The notes: generated by a model from the sequence alone, not told the origin. Shown: positions 24,468-34,214, counted from the first letter of the stretch. The stretch: 64,000 bases of DNA from Fidelibacterota bacterium (GCA_021734325.1 JAIPJF010000002.1:120726-184725); one strand, 5' to 3'. Program-made: numbers and translations.

Positions 24468-24851
24468 AAAGGTAAGCGAGCATTTTATTTTTACACAGGA
24501 GCAAGTGAAATTATATGCGAGTATTACGGGAGATAATAATCCACTCCACCTCGATGAAGAATTCGCCCGAAATACAATTTTTAAAAACCTATTGTACATG
24601 GAATGCTTTCAGCTGGGATAATATCCAAAGTGTTAGGAACAAAATATCCAGGAAGCGGGACAATTTATCTGAATCAGCAGCTAAAATTTATTCAACCTAT
24701 TTATATCGGCGTTAAATACATTTGCGAGGTGAAGGTTATTAGGGTGGATAAAAATTAACATAGAGCAGTACTATCGACCAATGTATATAATAATGACATT
24801 TTGGTCTTAGAAGGAAAAGCAGAAGTTCAGAATAGCACTATTTTTGTGTAG
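24457..24851 (+). pseudogene. Decayed MaoC-like dehydratase gene
   Basis: The start reads MAIKKVSEHFIFTQEQVKLY and SITGDNNPLHLDEEFA, the hot-dog-fold MaoC hydratase signature. One base has been lost near 24587, in TTTAAAAACCT. The expected continuation, PIVHGMLSAGIISKVLGTKY, is found in the next frame. In that frame a TAA at 24756-24758 stands where AAA (Lys) is expected, and the sequence then continues sensibly (HRAVLSTNVYNNDILVLEGK) to a stop at 24849. Two lesions therefore disable it. An intact relative lies at 50175-50612. Related dehydratases act on acyl-CoA esters; a role in pseudaminate acylation is only a guess. Confidence 0.85.
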
Positions 24852-24947
24852 TTATTCCGAATGTGAAATGAGTCTTCCGAAATAACATAATGACCCCTGT
24901 TATTTGAGTGTCAAAAATAACGGTCCTAAAAAACTTATCAGGAGAGT

Positions 24948-25970
24948 ATGAATAGAGAGGAAGTATACATAATAGCAGAGTTGTCCGCTAACCATAATAA
25001 TAGGCTTGAAACAGCACTAGAAACCATTCAATCTATAAAAAACTCCGGGGCAGACGCAGTAAAATTACAAACCTATACTGCGGACACAATTACAATCGAT
25101 TGTGATAATGAACATTTCACAAACTTGCTGAATGGTACGGTATGGGAAGGGAAGAAATTCTATGATTTATATAAGGAAGCATACACTCCATGGGAGTGGC
25201 ACGATAGATTATTTAAATATGCAAGAAACATAGGACTGGATATATTTTCAAGTCCATTTGATATTTCTGCGATAGATTTTCTTGAGGAATTAAATCCATC
25301 GTATTATAAGATTGCTTCCTTTGAAATTTATGATATTCCACTGATTGAATGTGCTGCCTCGAAAGGCAGACCAATAATAATATCAACTGGAATTGCTACT
25401 TTGGGAGACATTGAGCTCGCGCTAAAAACCTGTCGGGAGGTTGGGAATAATCAAATTACACTACTGAAATGCACTTCAGCCTATCCGGCGCCGATTGAGG
25501 AAGCAAATCTATTAACCATTCCCAATATGCGAGATACATTTGGGGTAGAAGTTGGATTGTCGGATCATACGCTAGGGTCTTCAGTTTCTATTGCGGCTGT
25601 TGCATTGGGTGCAAAAGTCATTGAAAAACATTTTATTCTCGATCGAAATATGGGGGGGCCCGATTCCTCCTTTTCGATGGAACCAGAAGAATTTAAAAGT
25701 ATGGTAAAATCAATTCGTGAAGTGGAGAGTTCATTGGGACGAATTAATTATGAGCTAACCGAAAAAGCAGAAAAAAGCAAAGTTTTTGCACGCTCACTAT
25801 TTATTGTGGAAGATGTAAAAGCCGGGGATGAGATTACAGGTATAAATGTCCGCTCAATTAGACCCGCATATGGGATGCATCCAAAATATTACGCGCAGGT
25901 AATGGGGAATAGGTTTGCAGGAAATTACAAAAAAGGTACACCTCTAGAGTGGGCGATGGTGGTCGAGTGA
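24948..25970 (+). CDS. pseI: Pseudaminic acid synthase, PseI
   Basis: A 340-residue NeuB-family enzyme. YIIAELSANHN is the form seen in PseI rather than NeuB. Then AVKLQTYTADT, SSPFD, KIASFEI and the conserved IEKHFILDR (metal and PEP site) follow. A C-terminal SAF domain runs from about 285 (ARSLFIVEDVKAGDEIT). It condenses PEP with 2,4-diacetamido-2,4,6-trideoxy-L-altrose to give pseudaminic acid. It is preceded by CAGGAGAG. Confidence 0.93.
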   Translation: MNREEVYIIAELSANHNNRLETALETIQSIKNSGADAVKLQTYTADTITIDCDNEHFTNLLNGTVWEGKKFYDLYKEAYTPWEWHDRLFKYARNIGLDIFSSPFDISAIDFLEELNPSYYKIASFEIYDIPLIECAASKGRPIIISTGIATLGDIELALKTCREVGNNQITLLKCTSAYPAPIEEANLLTIPNMRDTFGVEVGLSDHTLGSSVSIAAVALGAKVIEKHFILDRNMGGPDSSFSMEPEEFKSMVKSIREVESSLGRINYELTEKAEKSKVFARSLFIVEDVKAGDEITGINVRSIRPAYGMHPKYYAQVMGNRFAGNYKKGTPLEWAMVVE

Positions 25971-26671
25971 AAAAAATAGCAATTATTCCTGCAAGAGGTG
26001 GAAGTAAAAGAATTCCTAAAAAAAACATAATGGATTTCTTTGGGAAACCAATTCTCGCATATTCCATAGAAGCAGCGATTGGTTCCAACCTCTTTGATGA
26101 AATTATGGTAAGTACGGATAACCCGGAAATTGCAGAGATCGCACAAAAATATGGTGCCAGCATACCTTTTATGCGTTCTGATGAAAATGCGGATGATCAT
26201 GCAACAACGGCCTCTGTTTTAAAAGAGGTCATATTTGAATATGACAAAGTTGGATTGAATTACGATCACTTATGCTGTATTTATCCTGCGGCGCCATTGA
26301 TCACAGCAAGCAAACTGGCAGAATCGTACAAACTCCTTAGTCAAGGCAAAGCAGACTCAGTCATTTCTGTCGTGAGATACAACCATCCGATTCAAAGGGC
26401 TCTCGTGGTTGATAAAAAGGGCTTTATGGGATATAAATGGCCAGAAAACGCCTTAAAAAGAAGTCAGGATATCAAAGAAACGTTCCATGATGCTGGTCAA
26501 CTTTACTGGTGCAAAATTGATGCATTCCTCAATGAACATACACTTGTAACAAAAAGATCAGTGGCTTTTGTAGAATCCGAATTGAGTGTTCAGGATATTG
26601 ATTCTAATGACGATATCGCCATGGCCAGGCTCAAATACATGTTAGTTAATGATATTAAAGATCATCGCTAG
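25967..26671 (+). CDS. pseF: Pseudaminic acid cytidylyltransferase, PseF
   Basis: A 234-residue CMP-sugar synthetase. IIPARGGSKRIPKKNI is the nucleotide-binding loop; YPAAPLI and the late DIDSNDDIAMA supply the metal-binding region. It makes CMP-pseudaminic acid. I place the start at the GTG at 25967, which overlaps the pseI stop as GTGA and begins VKKIAIIPARGG; the frame is open from 25949 but that would add a non-family N-terminus. Confidence 0.92.
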   Translation: MKKIAIIPARGGSKRIPKKNIMDFFGKPILAYSIEAAIGSNLFDEIMVSTDNPEIAEIAQKYGASIPFMRSDENADDHATTASVLKEVIFEYDKVGLNYDHLCCIYPAAPLITASKLAESYKLLSQGKADSVISVVRYNHPIQRALVVDKKGFMGYKWPENALKRSQDIKETFHDAGQLYWCKIDAFLNEHTLVTKRSVAFVESELSVQDIDSNDDIAMARLKYMLVNDIKDHR

Positions 26672-26716
26672 AAATATCTGAATCCACATCCTTATCTATA
26701 AGACACCTACCCGGAA

Positions 26717-28393
26717 ATGAAAGAAATTATACTAGGGCAGATCCCTGACAATTTTGACCCTGCTCTGCATATCCCGATCAGTCCCGCTTGTTTTGTTGAC
26801 CATGAATGGGTCTATCCCAAATGGATGGACATTGAATTTGAACCGGATCCGTTTCAATCAGCCGATCTGATGGCCAAGCATGTTGAGATGACAACACGCT
26901 ACTGTCAAAATTATATGCATAAATTATCAACAACTTTAAACGATCTGAATAATACGGAGTATTCTGAAAAATACTGGAGCCTCTTGACACTGCCGTGGCT
27001 ATTGACGCTTGTCCAGACGACATGGGAAAGACAGCTCAGGCTTGATCATTTTTTGAAAAATTACTCTGATCAGCCTGCGAAGGTCGTTCTCGTCAGAAAT
27101 AATGTGGATTGGGACTTCAGTGATACGCTCTCACATCAGCAGAAGGGTGTATTGCGACACGAATATAACCATTGGCTGTATTCGAGATTACTAGAGAACA
27201 GGATACCAGACAAATGGATCGTCTCGTGGACTGACATTAATGCAACGGAGCAGAGGACATCAGATCGTCCAGTAACATTTAAACAGAGAGTGCAAAAGAC
27301 ATTTGCAGATCAAATTCTGGCCTCTTCCGTTTATGGGATCGATAGATTTACTGCACTTTTCTATGAAGTCTTGCTCCTTAAGTCTCTTCGGTTTAAAAAA
27401 ATATCCCATCAGACTATTAATTCTGAAAACCTACCGCCAATCAACCTGGACTGGTCACTGGATTGGGATACTCTTGTATTGTCAACCCTACCCCGATGCT
27501 TTATGAGTGTGACAGGGATAAAAAAAGATTCGAGTAATTGGAGTAGATACTATTTGGTAGGACCAATTTTATGGTACAATGAAAATAAAAAGAGAAAGTT
27601 AGCAGAAGCCTTAATTAATGGTAGCAAATTGGTCGTCGCTCAGCATGGTGGAAGCTACGGTACTAGCAGATTCTATTCCTTTAAAAATGCTATTGAATAC
27701 AATCATCACCGATTCATATCATGGGGGTGGACAGAGCAAGGTGAGCATAAGGATAACACTATCCCTCTCCCGGCACCACTCCTGAGCAGGTTTACGTACA
27801 AGAAATCGGGCAAAAAAGTCATACTCATCACGACCCGTGCCATGATGTATAGTTATCGCATTTCACCAATTCCTCAGGCGGCGCAACAATTAGCCTACAG
27901 GGAATCCAAGGCTAAATTCATTGAACATTTGTCCGATCAGGTTTATAGCAATCTTTTTTATCGACCACCTTTAAACGAATTAGGTTCAATATCAGATCGT
28001 GCATATTTTGAAGATAGATTCAAAGGATTGAGCTTGCTGGAAGGTAATCTTCATAGAGAAACAATGCGTTGCAGACTTCTGGTTCTAGATCATCCGGACA
28101 CTACCCTGAATATTGCTTTATCAGCAAATGTCCCAACCATATGCTTTTGGGATTCAAAGATATGGGCTATGTGTGAGCAGGCAGAACCGTATTTTGAAGA
28201 ATTAAGAGCTGCGGGTATACTATTTGAAAATGGACAAGAGGCTGCGATAAAAGTAAACGAAATCTGGGATGATGTCACGGAGTGGTGGAATCAATCATCA
28301 ATTCAGACCGCGAGACATAACTGGGTTTCTCAATATGCCCTAAAAAGTCGCAATTGGCGCTGGCAATGGATTAAAGCACTGTGGAATTTATAA
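26717..28393 (+). CDS. LIC12162-family putative transferase
   Basis: A 558-residue soluble protein. I recognise the LIC12162 family by the N-terminal pattern (LILGQIPDNFD-like start, WVYPKWM), the YSEKYWSLLTLPWLL block and the later VVAQHGGSYGT plus LDHPDTTLNIALSANVPT segments. The last two resemble the sugar-nucleotide region of GT-B enzymes. Family members occur beside nonulosonate genes, as here just after pseF. Transfer of pseudaminic acid to an acceptor is therefore a reasonable but unproven role. Confidence 0.8.
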   Translation: MKEIILGQIPDNFDPALHIPISPACFVDHEWVYPKWMDIEFEPDPFQSADLMAKHVEMTTRYCQNYMHKLSTTLNDLNNTEYSEKYWSLLTLPWLLTLVQTTWERQLRLDHFLKNYSDQPAKVVLVRNNVDWDFSDTLSHQQKGVLRHEYNHWLYSRLLENRIPDKWIVSWTDINATEQRTSDRPVTFKQRVQKTFADQILASSVYGIDRFTALFYEVLLLKSLRFKKISHQTINSENLPPINLDWSLDWDTLVLSTLPRCFMSVTGIKKDSSNWSRYYLVGPILWYNENKKRKLAEALINGSKLVVAQHGGSYGTSRFYSFKNAIEYNHHRFISWGWTEQGEHKDNTIPLPAPLLSRFTYKKSGKKVILITTRAMMYSYRISPIPQAAQQLAYRESKAKFIEHLSDQVYSNLFYRPPLNELGSISDRAYFEDRFKGLSLLEGNLHRETMRCRLLVLDHPDTTLNIALSANVPTICFWDSKIWAMCEQAEPYFEELRAAGILFENGQEAAIKVNEIWDDVTEWWNQSSIQTARHNWVSQYALKSRNWRWQWIKALWNL

Positions 28394-28421
28394 TGTGTTC
28401 ATATTTAGCTAAGGCATTTTT

Positions 28422-29960
28422 GTGCAAAAATCATATATAAAAAATTATATCCAGACCTATATCTGGCAAAGTATTGCTGTAATATTGAATCTGGCTTCAA
28501 TGTTTATCGTGATACCCCTGATTACAAATAATGCTGTGATTTACGGTATTTATTCAGTTTGTATCTCAACAGCCCTTTTCTTGAAATATGCGGATATTGG
28601 GTTTATCCGAGCGGGCCTCAAATATGCCGGTGAGAGTTATGCCAGAGGGGACCACACAAATGAAATGAAGATGTATGGTTTCTCCAGCTTTATATTATTT
28701 ATATTTATCTGCCTTATTGCCTCTGGATATTTAATTTTTGCTTACTCACCAAGTTTTCTGATTAAGGACGTAAGCAAAGCTGCGCATTTGTCAATTGCCT
28801 CAAGTCTGTTATTAATTCAAGCCGTATTTTCATTTAACACAGTGCTTCAGAGATATGTAACTGGTGTATTTCAAGTCCGGATTGAACAATATGTTTATCA
28901 ACGGCTCACAATCATTGGATCGGTTATAAAGATATCATCAGTTTACTATTTTTTTGGGAGTGGGAAATATGATATAGTTGGGTATTTTCTATTTACCAAA
29001 ACCATTGATTTTCTTGGAGGCTTAGTAGGTGTCTGGGTGATCCAAATAAAATATAAATTATTTGCTATTGATTTCATCAAGGCTTTCCATTTTGACAGAG
29101 AGGTTTATTTAAAGACTAAAAACCTGGCTTTTAGCTCCCTTGTTGTTACACTTACCTGGATAATCTACTTTGAATTGGATCTTATCGTAATTGGTAAGTG
29201 GCTCGGAGCCACCTCTGTTGCCATTTTTGCATTGGCATTTACATTTATGAAATTTCTTCGGTCTATGTCCTCCATTGTTTTTAGTCCATTTCAGAATAGG
29301 TACAATCATCTAATCGGTCAAAACAACATAATTGGTTTCAAAGAATTGCTTAATAAGGTAATGCTTTTCGCCATGCCCATATTTGTTTTGCCTGTTATAA
29401 GTATCAGTATCTTGCATGAAAATATAGTGCTAACCTGGGCAGGTAGCAATTATGCTCAATCTGGATTGATTTTAGCTATTCTAGTAATGACCTTCATGTA
29501 TAATTTTATCACAATACCAGGCGCAAATATGTTTGTGGCACTTGAAAGAATCAAGGAGATGTATTTACTTAATATAATAATGGTAATTGTTTATTGGCTT
29601 GGAATCTATTTAACAGTTCCACAGTTGGGACTATTGTCGTTCGCTGTATTTAGAGTCGTAGCAGGAACATTTGCAATGCTGTTTTATTTAGTGACGATTT
29701 TACATTTTTTAGACAGAACGGTACTTGAGTTTCTAAAAAATTCAATCTTACAACTTATCATTCCAATTTGTGTTCAGGTGATATTTCTGGTATTAGTTCA
29801 AGATTTATTACCTATAACCAAGAGCAAGATTAATTTGTTATCTGTAATTGGTCTGGGTGTTGTGGGTACTCTTATCGGTTTGATCAGTTTGCTGGTCATA
29901 TCAAAGGTTTACAGAACAATGTTGCATCAAGTTTATATAAAATCTTGGACCAAGGAATAA
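28422..29960 (+). CDS. wzx: Wzx-type polysaccharide flippase
   Basis: A 512-residue integral membrane protein with about 12-14 hydrophobic helices and a short N-terminal cytosolic segment. The pattern (IWQSIAVILNLASMFIVIPL at the start, then TKNLAFSSLVVTLTWIIYFELD and SMSSIVFSPFQNRY) fits the MATE/PST exporter superfamily. It would flip lipid-linked repeat units across the inner membrane for Wzy. The GTG start follows AAGGCATTTTT. Confidence 0.87.
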   Translation: MQKSYIKNYIQTYIWQSIAVILNLASMFIVIPLITNNAVIYGIYSVCISTALFLKYADIGFIRAGLKYAGESYARGDHTNEMKMYGFSSFILFIFICLIASGYLIFAYSPSFLIKDVSKAAHLSIASSLLLIQAVFSFNTVLQRYVTGVFQVRIEQYVYQRLTIIGSVIKISSVYYFFGSGKYDIVGYFLFTKTIDFLGGLVGVWVIQIKYKLFAIDFIKAFHFDREVYLKTKNLAFSSLVVTLTWIIYFELDLIVIGKWLGATSVAIFALAFTFMKFLRSMSSIVFSPFQNRYNHLIGQNNIIGFKELLNKVMLFAMPIFVLPVISISILHENIVLTWAGSNYAQSGLILAILVMTFMYNFITIPGANMFVALERIKEMYLLNIIMVIVYWLGIYLTVPQLGLLSFAVFRVVAGTFAMLFYLVTILHFLDRTVLEFLKNSILQLIIPICVQVIFLVLVQDLLPITKSKINLLSVIGLGVVGTLIGLISLLVISKVYRTMLHQVYIKSWTKE

Positions 29961-29964
29961 TAGG

Positions 29965-30921
29965 ATGCAGGGGAAAGAAATATTTATCCACGTTGGAATG
30001 CCAAAAACCGGGACCTCGTATCTGCAAAAATATATCTTTCACAATTTTAGCGGTGCGCAGTACCTCGATATAAGTAATGAATATTATTCACATATATTCA
30101 GAGATATATTTTTTAAAAACATGCTTGTTTACGATAAGGCCATATTAAGAAAAGAAATATCGGACATGTTAAGTCAGATTTCAGCGAATAAGATACTAAT
30201 TTCAGATGAGGGATGGTTTGGATCTACAATTGGTGGCTCCCATTTTAATTTATCGAATAATTATTATTTAACACAACTACTTCATGAGACATTTCCTGAA
30301 GCGAAAATCATTTTAACGATACACAGACAGGATAAATGGTTAGAATCAATGTATCGACATTTATTGAGAGAAGGCTATTATCTTGGCATTAAATCTTTCT
30401 TGAATTTCAGGAAAGGTACGTTTGGTAATTTTCAATCTGCTTTCAGAATTGGACCAAACATTGATTTTAAAGTTGTGACTTATTTGCCTTATATTCAGAA
30501 TTATAGACAATGTTTTGGTGGCAAAAATGTACTCATTATGCCACAGGAATTGCTACAGAAAAATGAAGATCAGTTCATTCAGCAACTATCTAACTTTTTG
30601 AATACATCATATGTAAAAATACAAAAGGGAACGATAGCTAGTGTCAATTCGAGCTATTTGTATTTGGGCTCAATTATAGCTAGAAACGTGAACAGATTGT
30701 TTAAAGTGAAGGGACGAGGTGGTGGACTCTTACCTGTTTTCAATTATAAGTACTTGAATTACAAGTGGTATATCAGAAAAATTGATAAACTTATTCCTAT
30801 ACAGAAACACCTTATCAATAAAAAGATGCGAAAGATAATTATGGACTATCATGCAAAAGGAAATAAAGAACTAGATAGTAAATATAACTTAAATTTAAAA
30901 GAGTATAATTATTATGAGTAA
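29965..30921 (+). CDS. PAPS-dependent sulfotransferase family protein
   Basis: A 318-residue protein. The 5'-phosphosulfate loop HVGMPKTGTSYLQ (near 8-20) and the 3'-phosphate region ILTIHRQDKWLESMYRH (near 112-128) are both present. Members transfer sulfate from PAPS to carbohydrate hydroxyl or amino groups. It starts four bases after wzx and overlaps the aldolase gene by eight bases. PAPS-generating genes are not in the window. Sulfation of the surface glycan is the simplest inference. Confidence 0.85.
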   Translation: MQGKEIFIHVGMPKTGTSYLQKYIFHNFSGAQYLDISNEYYSHIFRDIFFKNMLVYDKAILRKEISDMLSQISANKILISDEGWFGSTIGGSHFNLSNNYYLTQLLHETFPEAKIILTIHRQDKWLESMYRHLLREGYYLGIKSFLNFRKGTFGNFQSAFRIGPNIDFKVVTYLPYIQNYRQCFGGKNVLIMPQELLQKNEDQFIQQLSNFLNTSYVKIQKGTIASVNSSYLYLGSIIARNVNRLFKVKGRGGGLLPVFNYKYLNYKWYIRKIDKLIPIQKHLINKKMRKIIMDYHAKGNKELDSKYNLNLKEYNYYE

Positions 30922-31660
30922 AATAACACTTGGCTCCTGGCTTACCCTAAATAATCCGTCAATTGCCGAAATTATGGCATCCTCGGGTTTTGACTGGTTG
31001 TGTATAGACATGGAGCATTCTGTTACAGATTATAAGGAAGCACAGTTGCTGATTATGGCCATTCAGAGTAAGGGTTTAAAAGCTTATATCAGAGTGGGTG
31101 AGAATAATCCAAGAATCATAAAACGAGTTTTGGATGCTGGTGCTGATGGCATTATCGTTCCCATGGTTAATTCGAGAGAGGATGCCATTCGCGCAGTTGA
31201 AGCCGTAAATTACCCGCCCGTCGGAAAACGCGGTGTGGGGTTGGCAAGGGCACAAGGCTATGGGTTCAATTTCGATGAGTATAAAAACCAGAAAGCAAAC
31301 AATATTCTCCTTATTGCCCAAATTGAGCATATTGACGCCGTGAATCAGCTTGACGACATCTTATCTCTCGACGGTATCCATGGAACTATTATTGGGCCCT
31401 ATGACTTATCAGGATCCATGGGCAAGCCAGGGAGCTACGATGATGAAGATGTTAAGCAGGTCCTTAATAAATATGAATCGACAGCAAAAAAATACGATAA
31501 ACTGATTGGTTTTCATGTCATCCAACCCGATTATAAACTGGTGATGGAAAAAATTGATCAGGGTTATAATTTTATCGCTTTTAGTCTTGACTCCATTTTT
31601 CTGGGGCAAGCGGCTCGGACACAAACTTCAAAGCTTAGAGAAAAATTGGGAACAGAATAA
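30914..31660 (+). CDS. HpcH/HpaI-family class II pyruvate aldolase
   Basis: A 248-residue TIM barrel. Family motifs are FDWLCIDMEHS, AYIRVGENN, GADGIIVPMVNSREDA, YPPVGKRGVG and, for the metal, Glu in AQIEH and Asp in GPYDLSGSMG. These enzymes reversibly join pyruvate to an aldehyde, giving 4-hydroxy-2-oxo acids. In a sugar locus this is unusual. The two following genes encode enzymes that would activate and possibly reduce a keto-deoxy acid, hinting at synthesis by aldol addition rather than from PEP. Its ATG lies inside the sulfotransferase end, and its stop overlaps the next start. Confidence 0.87.
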   Translation: MSKITLGSWLTLNNPSIAEIMASSGFDWLCIDMEHSVTDYKEAQLLIMAIQSKGLKAYIRVGENNPRIIKRVLDAGADGIIVPMVNSREDAIRAVEAVNYPPVGKRGVGLARAQGYGFNFDEYKNQKANNILLIAQIEHIDAVNQLDDILSLDGIHGTIIGPYDLSGSMGKPGSYDDEDVKQVLNKYESTAKKYDKLIGFHVIQPDYKLVMEKIDQGYNFIAFSLDSIFLGQAARTQTSKLREKLGTE

Positions 31661-32439
31661 TGAAAATTGTTGGAATTATACCTGCGCGCATGGCTTCCAG
31701 TCGCTTCCCTGGCAAACCAATGGCAAAGATATTGGGTATGCCCATGATTGGCCACTGCCTCAAGCGAAGCGAAATGAGCGATATACTGGATGATGTGTAC
31801 GTGGCAACTTGTGATCTCGAGATTTTCGAATACATTGAAAGTATTGGCGGGAAAGCAGTCATGACAGCAGATACCCATGAGCGTGCATCTGACAGGGCAG
31901 CGGAAGCTCTTTTGAAAATTGAAAAAGCGAATGAAATTAAATATGATATTGTTGTGATGCTTCAGGGTGATGAACCCATGATTGTCCCGGAAATGATCCA
32001 GGCAGCCGTTGAACCCTTACTCCAGAGCTCCGCAGTCAAGATCTCAAATCTGTATGCGACTATCAACTCAGTCGAAGTATTCGAAGACCCAAACGAAGTG
32101 AAGGTCGTGGTTGATAAAAATGATAATGCTATTTACTTTTCCCGGGAACCCATACCTTCCCGGAAAAAAGGCGTTTTGGATGGACCGAAATACAAACAGG
32201 TCTGTATCATTCCCTTCGAACGTGATTTCCTTTTGGAATACAATCGCATGGAGCAGACACCCCTGGAAATAATCGAATCAGTGGACATGCTGAGGATTAT
32301 CGAGAATGGGATGAAGGTGAAAATGGTTTTCACCGAGCATGAGACCTATGCAGTAGATACGCTTGGGGATCTACTGCATGTTGAAGAACTTATGAAGAAT
32401 GATGATTTAGTAAAAGAATATTCTAATTATTCTGGTTGA
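31660..32439 (+). CDS. KdsB-like CMP-ketodeoxy-sugar synthetase (copy 1)
   Basis: A 259-residue protein. IIPARMASSRFPGKPM is the KdsB-type CTP loop; VMLQGDEPMIVPEM is the metal-binding motif; YFSREPIPS and IIESVDMLRIIENG follow. In true KdsB the motif after the loop reads SGTDR; here it is HERASDRAAEA, suggesting a different sugar acid. The start overlaps the aldolase stop by one base (TAATG), so the products are likely made together. 37065-37814 is a paralogue. Confidence 0.85.
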   Translation: MKIVGIIPARMASSRFPGKPMAKILGMPMIGHCLKRSEMSDILDDVYVATCDLEIFEYIESIGGKAVMTADTHERASDRAAEALLKIEKANEIKYDIVVMLQGDEPMIVPEMIQAAVEPLLQSSAVKISNLYATINSVEVFEDPNEVKVVVDKNDNAIYFSREPIPSRKKGVLDGPKYKQVCIIPFERDFLLEYNRMEQTPLEIIESVDMLRIIENGMKVKMVFTEHETYAVDTLGDLLHVEELMKNDDLVKEYSNYSG

Positions 32440-32465
32440 ATTCTAGCTATTTACATGAGGTTACA

Positions 32466-34214
32466 ATGTCCATAAATGTGTCAATTGTTATTGCAAAAAA
32501 AGAAAAAACAGATTTTGATCGATATACATTTCCACTTCTCGGAAGGCCCGTAGCTTATTATCCCATTCATGCTGCCCTTCATTGTTCGTTGATTGATAAG
32601 GTTTTCTTGTACACAGATTCCCCAAATTTAGCATCATTCGGCTCAAAGATTAAGGGTCTAGGTCTGATACCCCGGGAAACCTCACAATTGACATTAATTG
32701 AAGAGATTGAAAAAAGTCTGGATTTTATTTTAAAGAACGAGCAACAAAAAATAAACACAATCACTCTGCAATTCGCAAATTCCCCATGTATCACAAATGA
32801 TCTTATTTTTAATGCAATTTCATTCCTTGATGATAATCCGGAATATGATTCCGTTGTTAGCGGCATGCGTAGAGGAGAGTTTAGCCCCGCGAGGATGTTT
32901 TCATACAGTGATGATGAATTTATTCAGGACAAGAATCTGTTAAACTATCGCGAAAATGTTTATTTCCTTGACCACCGAATTATGGTTTTTCGTCCAGAAC
33001 AAATCACGAACAAGTCGATTAAAAGCAACTATGTTGAAAGTATTTTAGGAGAAAAGATACATCCAATTATTCAACAGGAAGGGGTTTGGGATATTGACTA
33101 TCCGTGGCAGATCCCCCATGTAGAAAAATGGCTTAGACAAAACCAGTTTACTGAAACCAGGTCTATATACGAAGAGGAAAAGATTAGAATAGGTAGTTCG
33201 AAGAAGAATGAGAAGACCCAGACTGAAGAAAAACGGCTTTTAATCACAACTGTGCCTTTCGGAGAAATTGATTCAAAAGTACTGAAAATGCTGGAAGCAG
33301 TTGGCCACATCAAGTACACAATCAATCCATTGAACCGAAAATTGAAAGAAGATGAGTTACGAGAGATGATCCCTGATTATGATCTCTTGATAGCCGGTAC
33401 GGAACCGATCACAAAAAAAGTACTCGAAAACGCACATAAATTAAAACTGATTTCCCGAGTGGGTATCGGACTGGATAGTGTTGATTTGAATGCTGCGAGA
33501 GATTTAGGAATAAAGGTCAGTTATACCCCAGATGCGCCATCACCAGCAGTAGCAGAGTTGACAATTGGCCATATGCTCAATTTACTGCGGCATATTCCAT
33601 CCGTAGATCGAAATATCCGCGCAGGTATTTGGAGCAGATTCCAGGGCCAGAGATTAGCGAATATGACAATCGGAGTGATTGGTACTGGAAGAATTGGGAT
33701 GCGAGTATTAAAGCATTTACAAGGGTTTAGCCCGGCAAAAATATTGGTCAATGATTTAAATATCAACAAGGAATTATACAAAGTCTATAATGCTGAATAT
33801 GTGGAAAAAGAAGAGCTTTATGCTGCTTCGGATATCATTACCCTCCACGTTCCCCTTACGAAAACAACCAAAGATCTTATTGGTCTCGAACAGATCGAGC
33901 TGATGAAAACTTCTGCTTTACTCATTAATACCTCCCGCGGGGGTATTATTAACGAAGATGATCTATTTGAGGCTTTGTCAAGCAATAGGATCGCCGGTGC
34001 CGCAATTGATGTATTTGAAAGTGAGCCCTATGCAGGCAATCTTGTAGAACTTGAAAATTGTTATTTTACCTGTCATATGGGCTCGATGACCACAGATTGT
34101 CGAGCTACGATGGAAATAGAAGCAAGCAAAGAGGTAATCAGGTACGTAAACGGGGAAGATTTATTAAATAGTGTCCCGGAAGCTGAGTATCAAAGCCAAC
34201 TGGAGGAGATTTAA
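32466..34214 (+). CDS. Fusion: degenerate CMP-sugar synthetase + 2-hydroxyacid dehydrogenase
   Basis: A 582-residue two-domain protein. Residues about 1-240 resemble an acylneuraminate cytidylyltransferase (FPLLGRPVAYYPIHAAL, LQFANSPCITNDL, DSVVSG, WDIDYPWQIP), but the R-x-GSK CTP loop is replaced by AKKEKTDFDRY, so activity is doubtful. Residues about 260-575 are a SerA-like dehydrogenase: NAD loop IGVIGTGRIGMRV, catalytic Arg in INTSRGG, Glu in FESEPY and His in CHMGSM. The frame begins at 32436, but GAGG precedes the ATG at 32466. It may reduce a 2-keto group or oxidise a hydroxy acid. I know no standard enzyme with this architecture. Confidence 0.8.
   Translation: MSINVSIVIAKKEKTDFDRYTFPLLGRPVAYYPIHAALHCSLIDKVFLYTDSPNLASFGSKIKGLGLIPRETSQLTLIEEIEKSLDFILKNEQQKINTITLQFANSPCITNDLIFNAISFLDDNPEYDSVVSGMRRGEFSPARMFSYSDDEFIQDKNLLNYRENVYFLDHRIMVFRPEQITNKSIKSNYVESILGEKIHPIIQQEGVWDIDYPWQIPHVEKWLRQNQFTETRSIYEEEKIRIGSSKKNEKTQTEEKRLLITTVPFGEIDSKVLKMLEAVGHIKYTINPLNRKLKEDELREMIPDYDLLIAGTEPITKKVLENAHKLKLISRVGIGLDSVDLNAARDLGIKVSYTPDAPSPAVAELTIGHMLNLLRHIPSVDRNIRAGIWSRFQGQRLANMTIGVIGTGRIGMRVLKHLQGFSPAKILVNDLNINKELYKVYNAEYVEKEELYAASDIITLHVPLTKTTKDLIGLEQIELMKTSALLINTSRGGIINEDDLFEALSSNRIAGAAIDVFESEPYAGNLVELENCYFTCHMGSMTTDCRATMEIEASKEVIRYVNGEDLLNSVPEAEYQSQLEEI

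Noticed and set aside
31554..31878. Small frames on both strands at the aldolase/KdsB-like junction
   Set aside because: They overlap two genes with intact family motifs.
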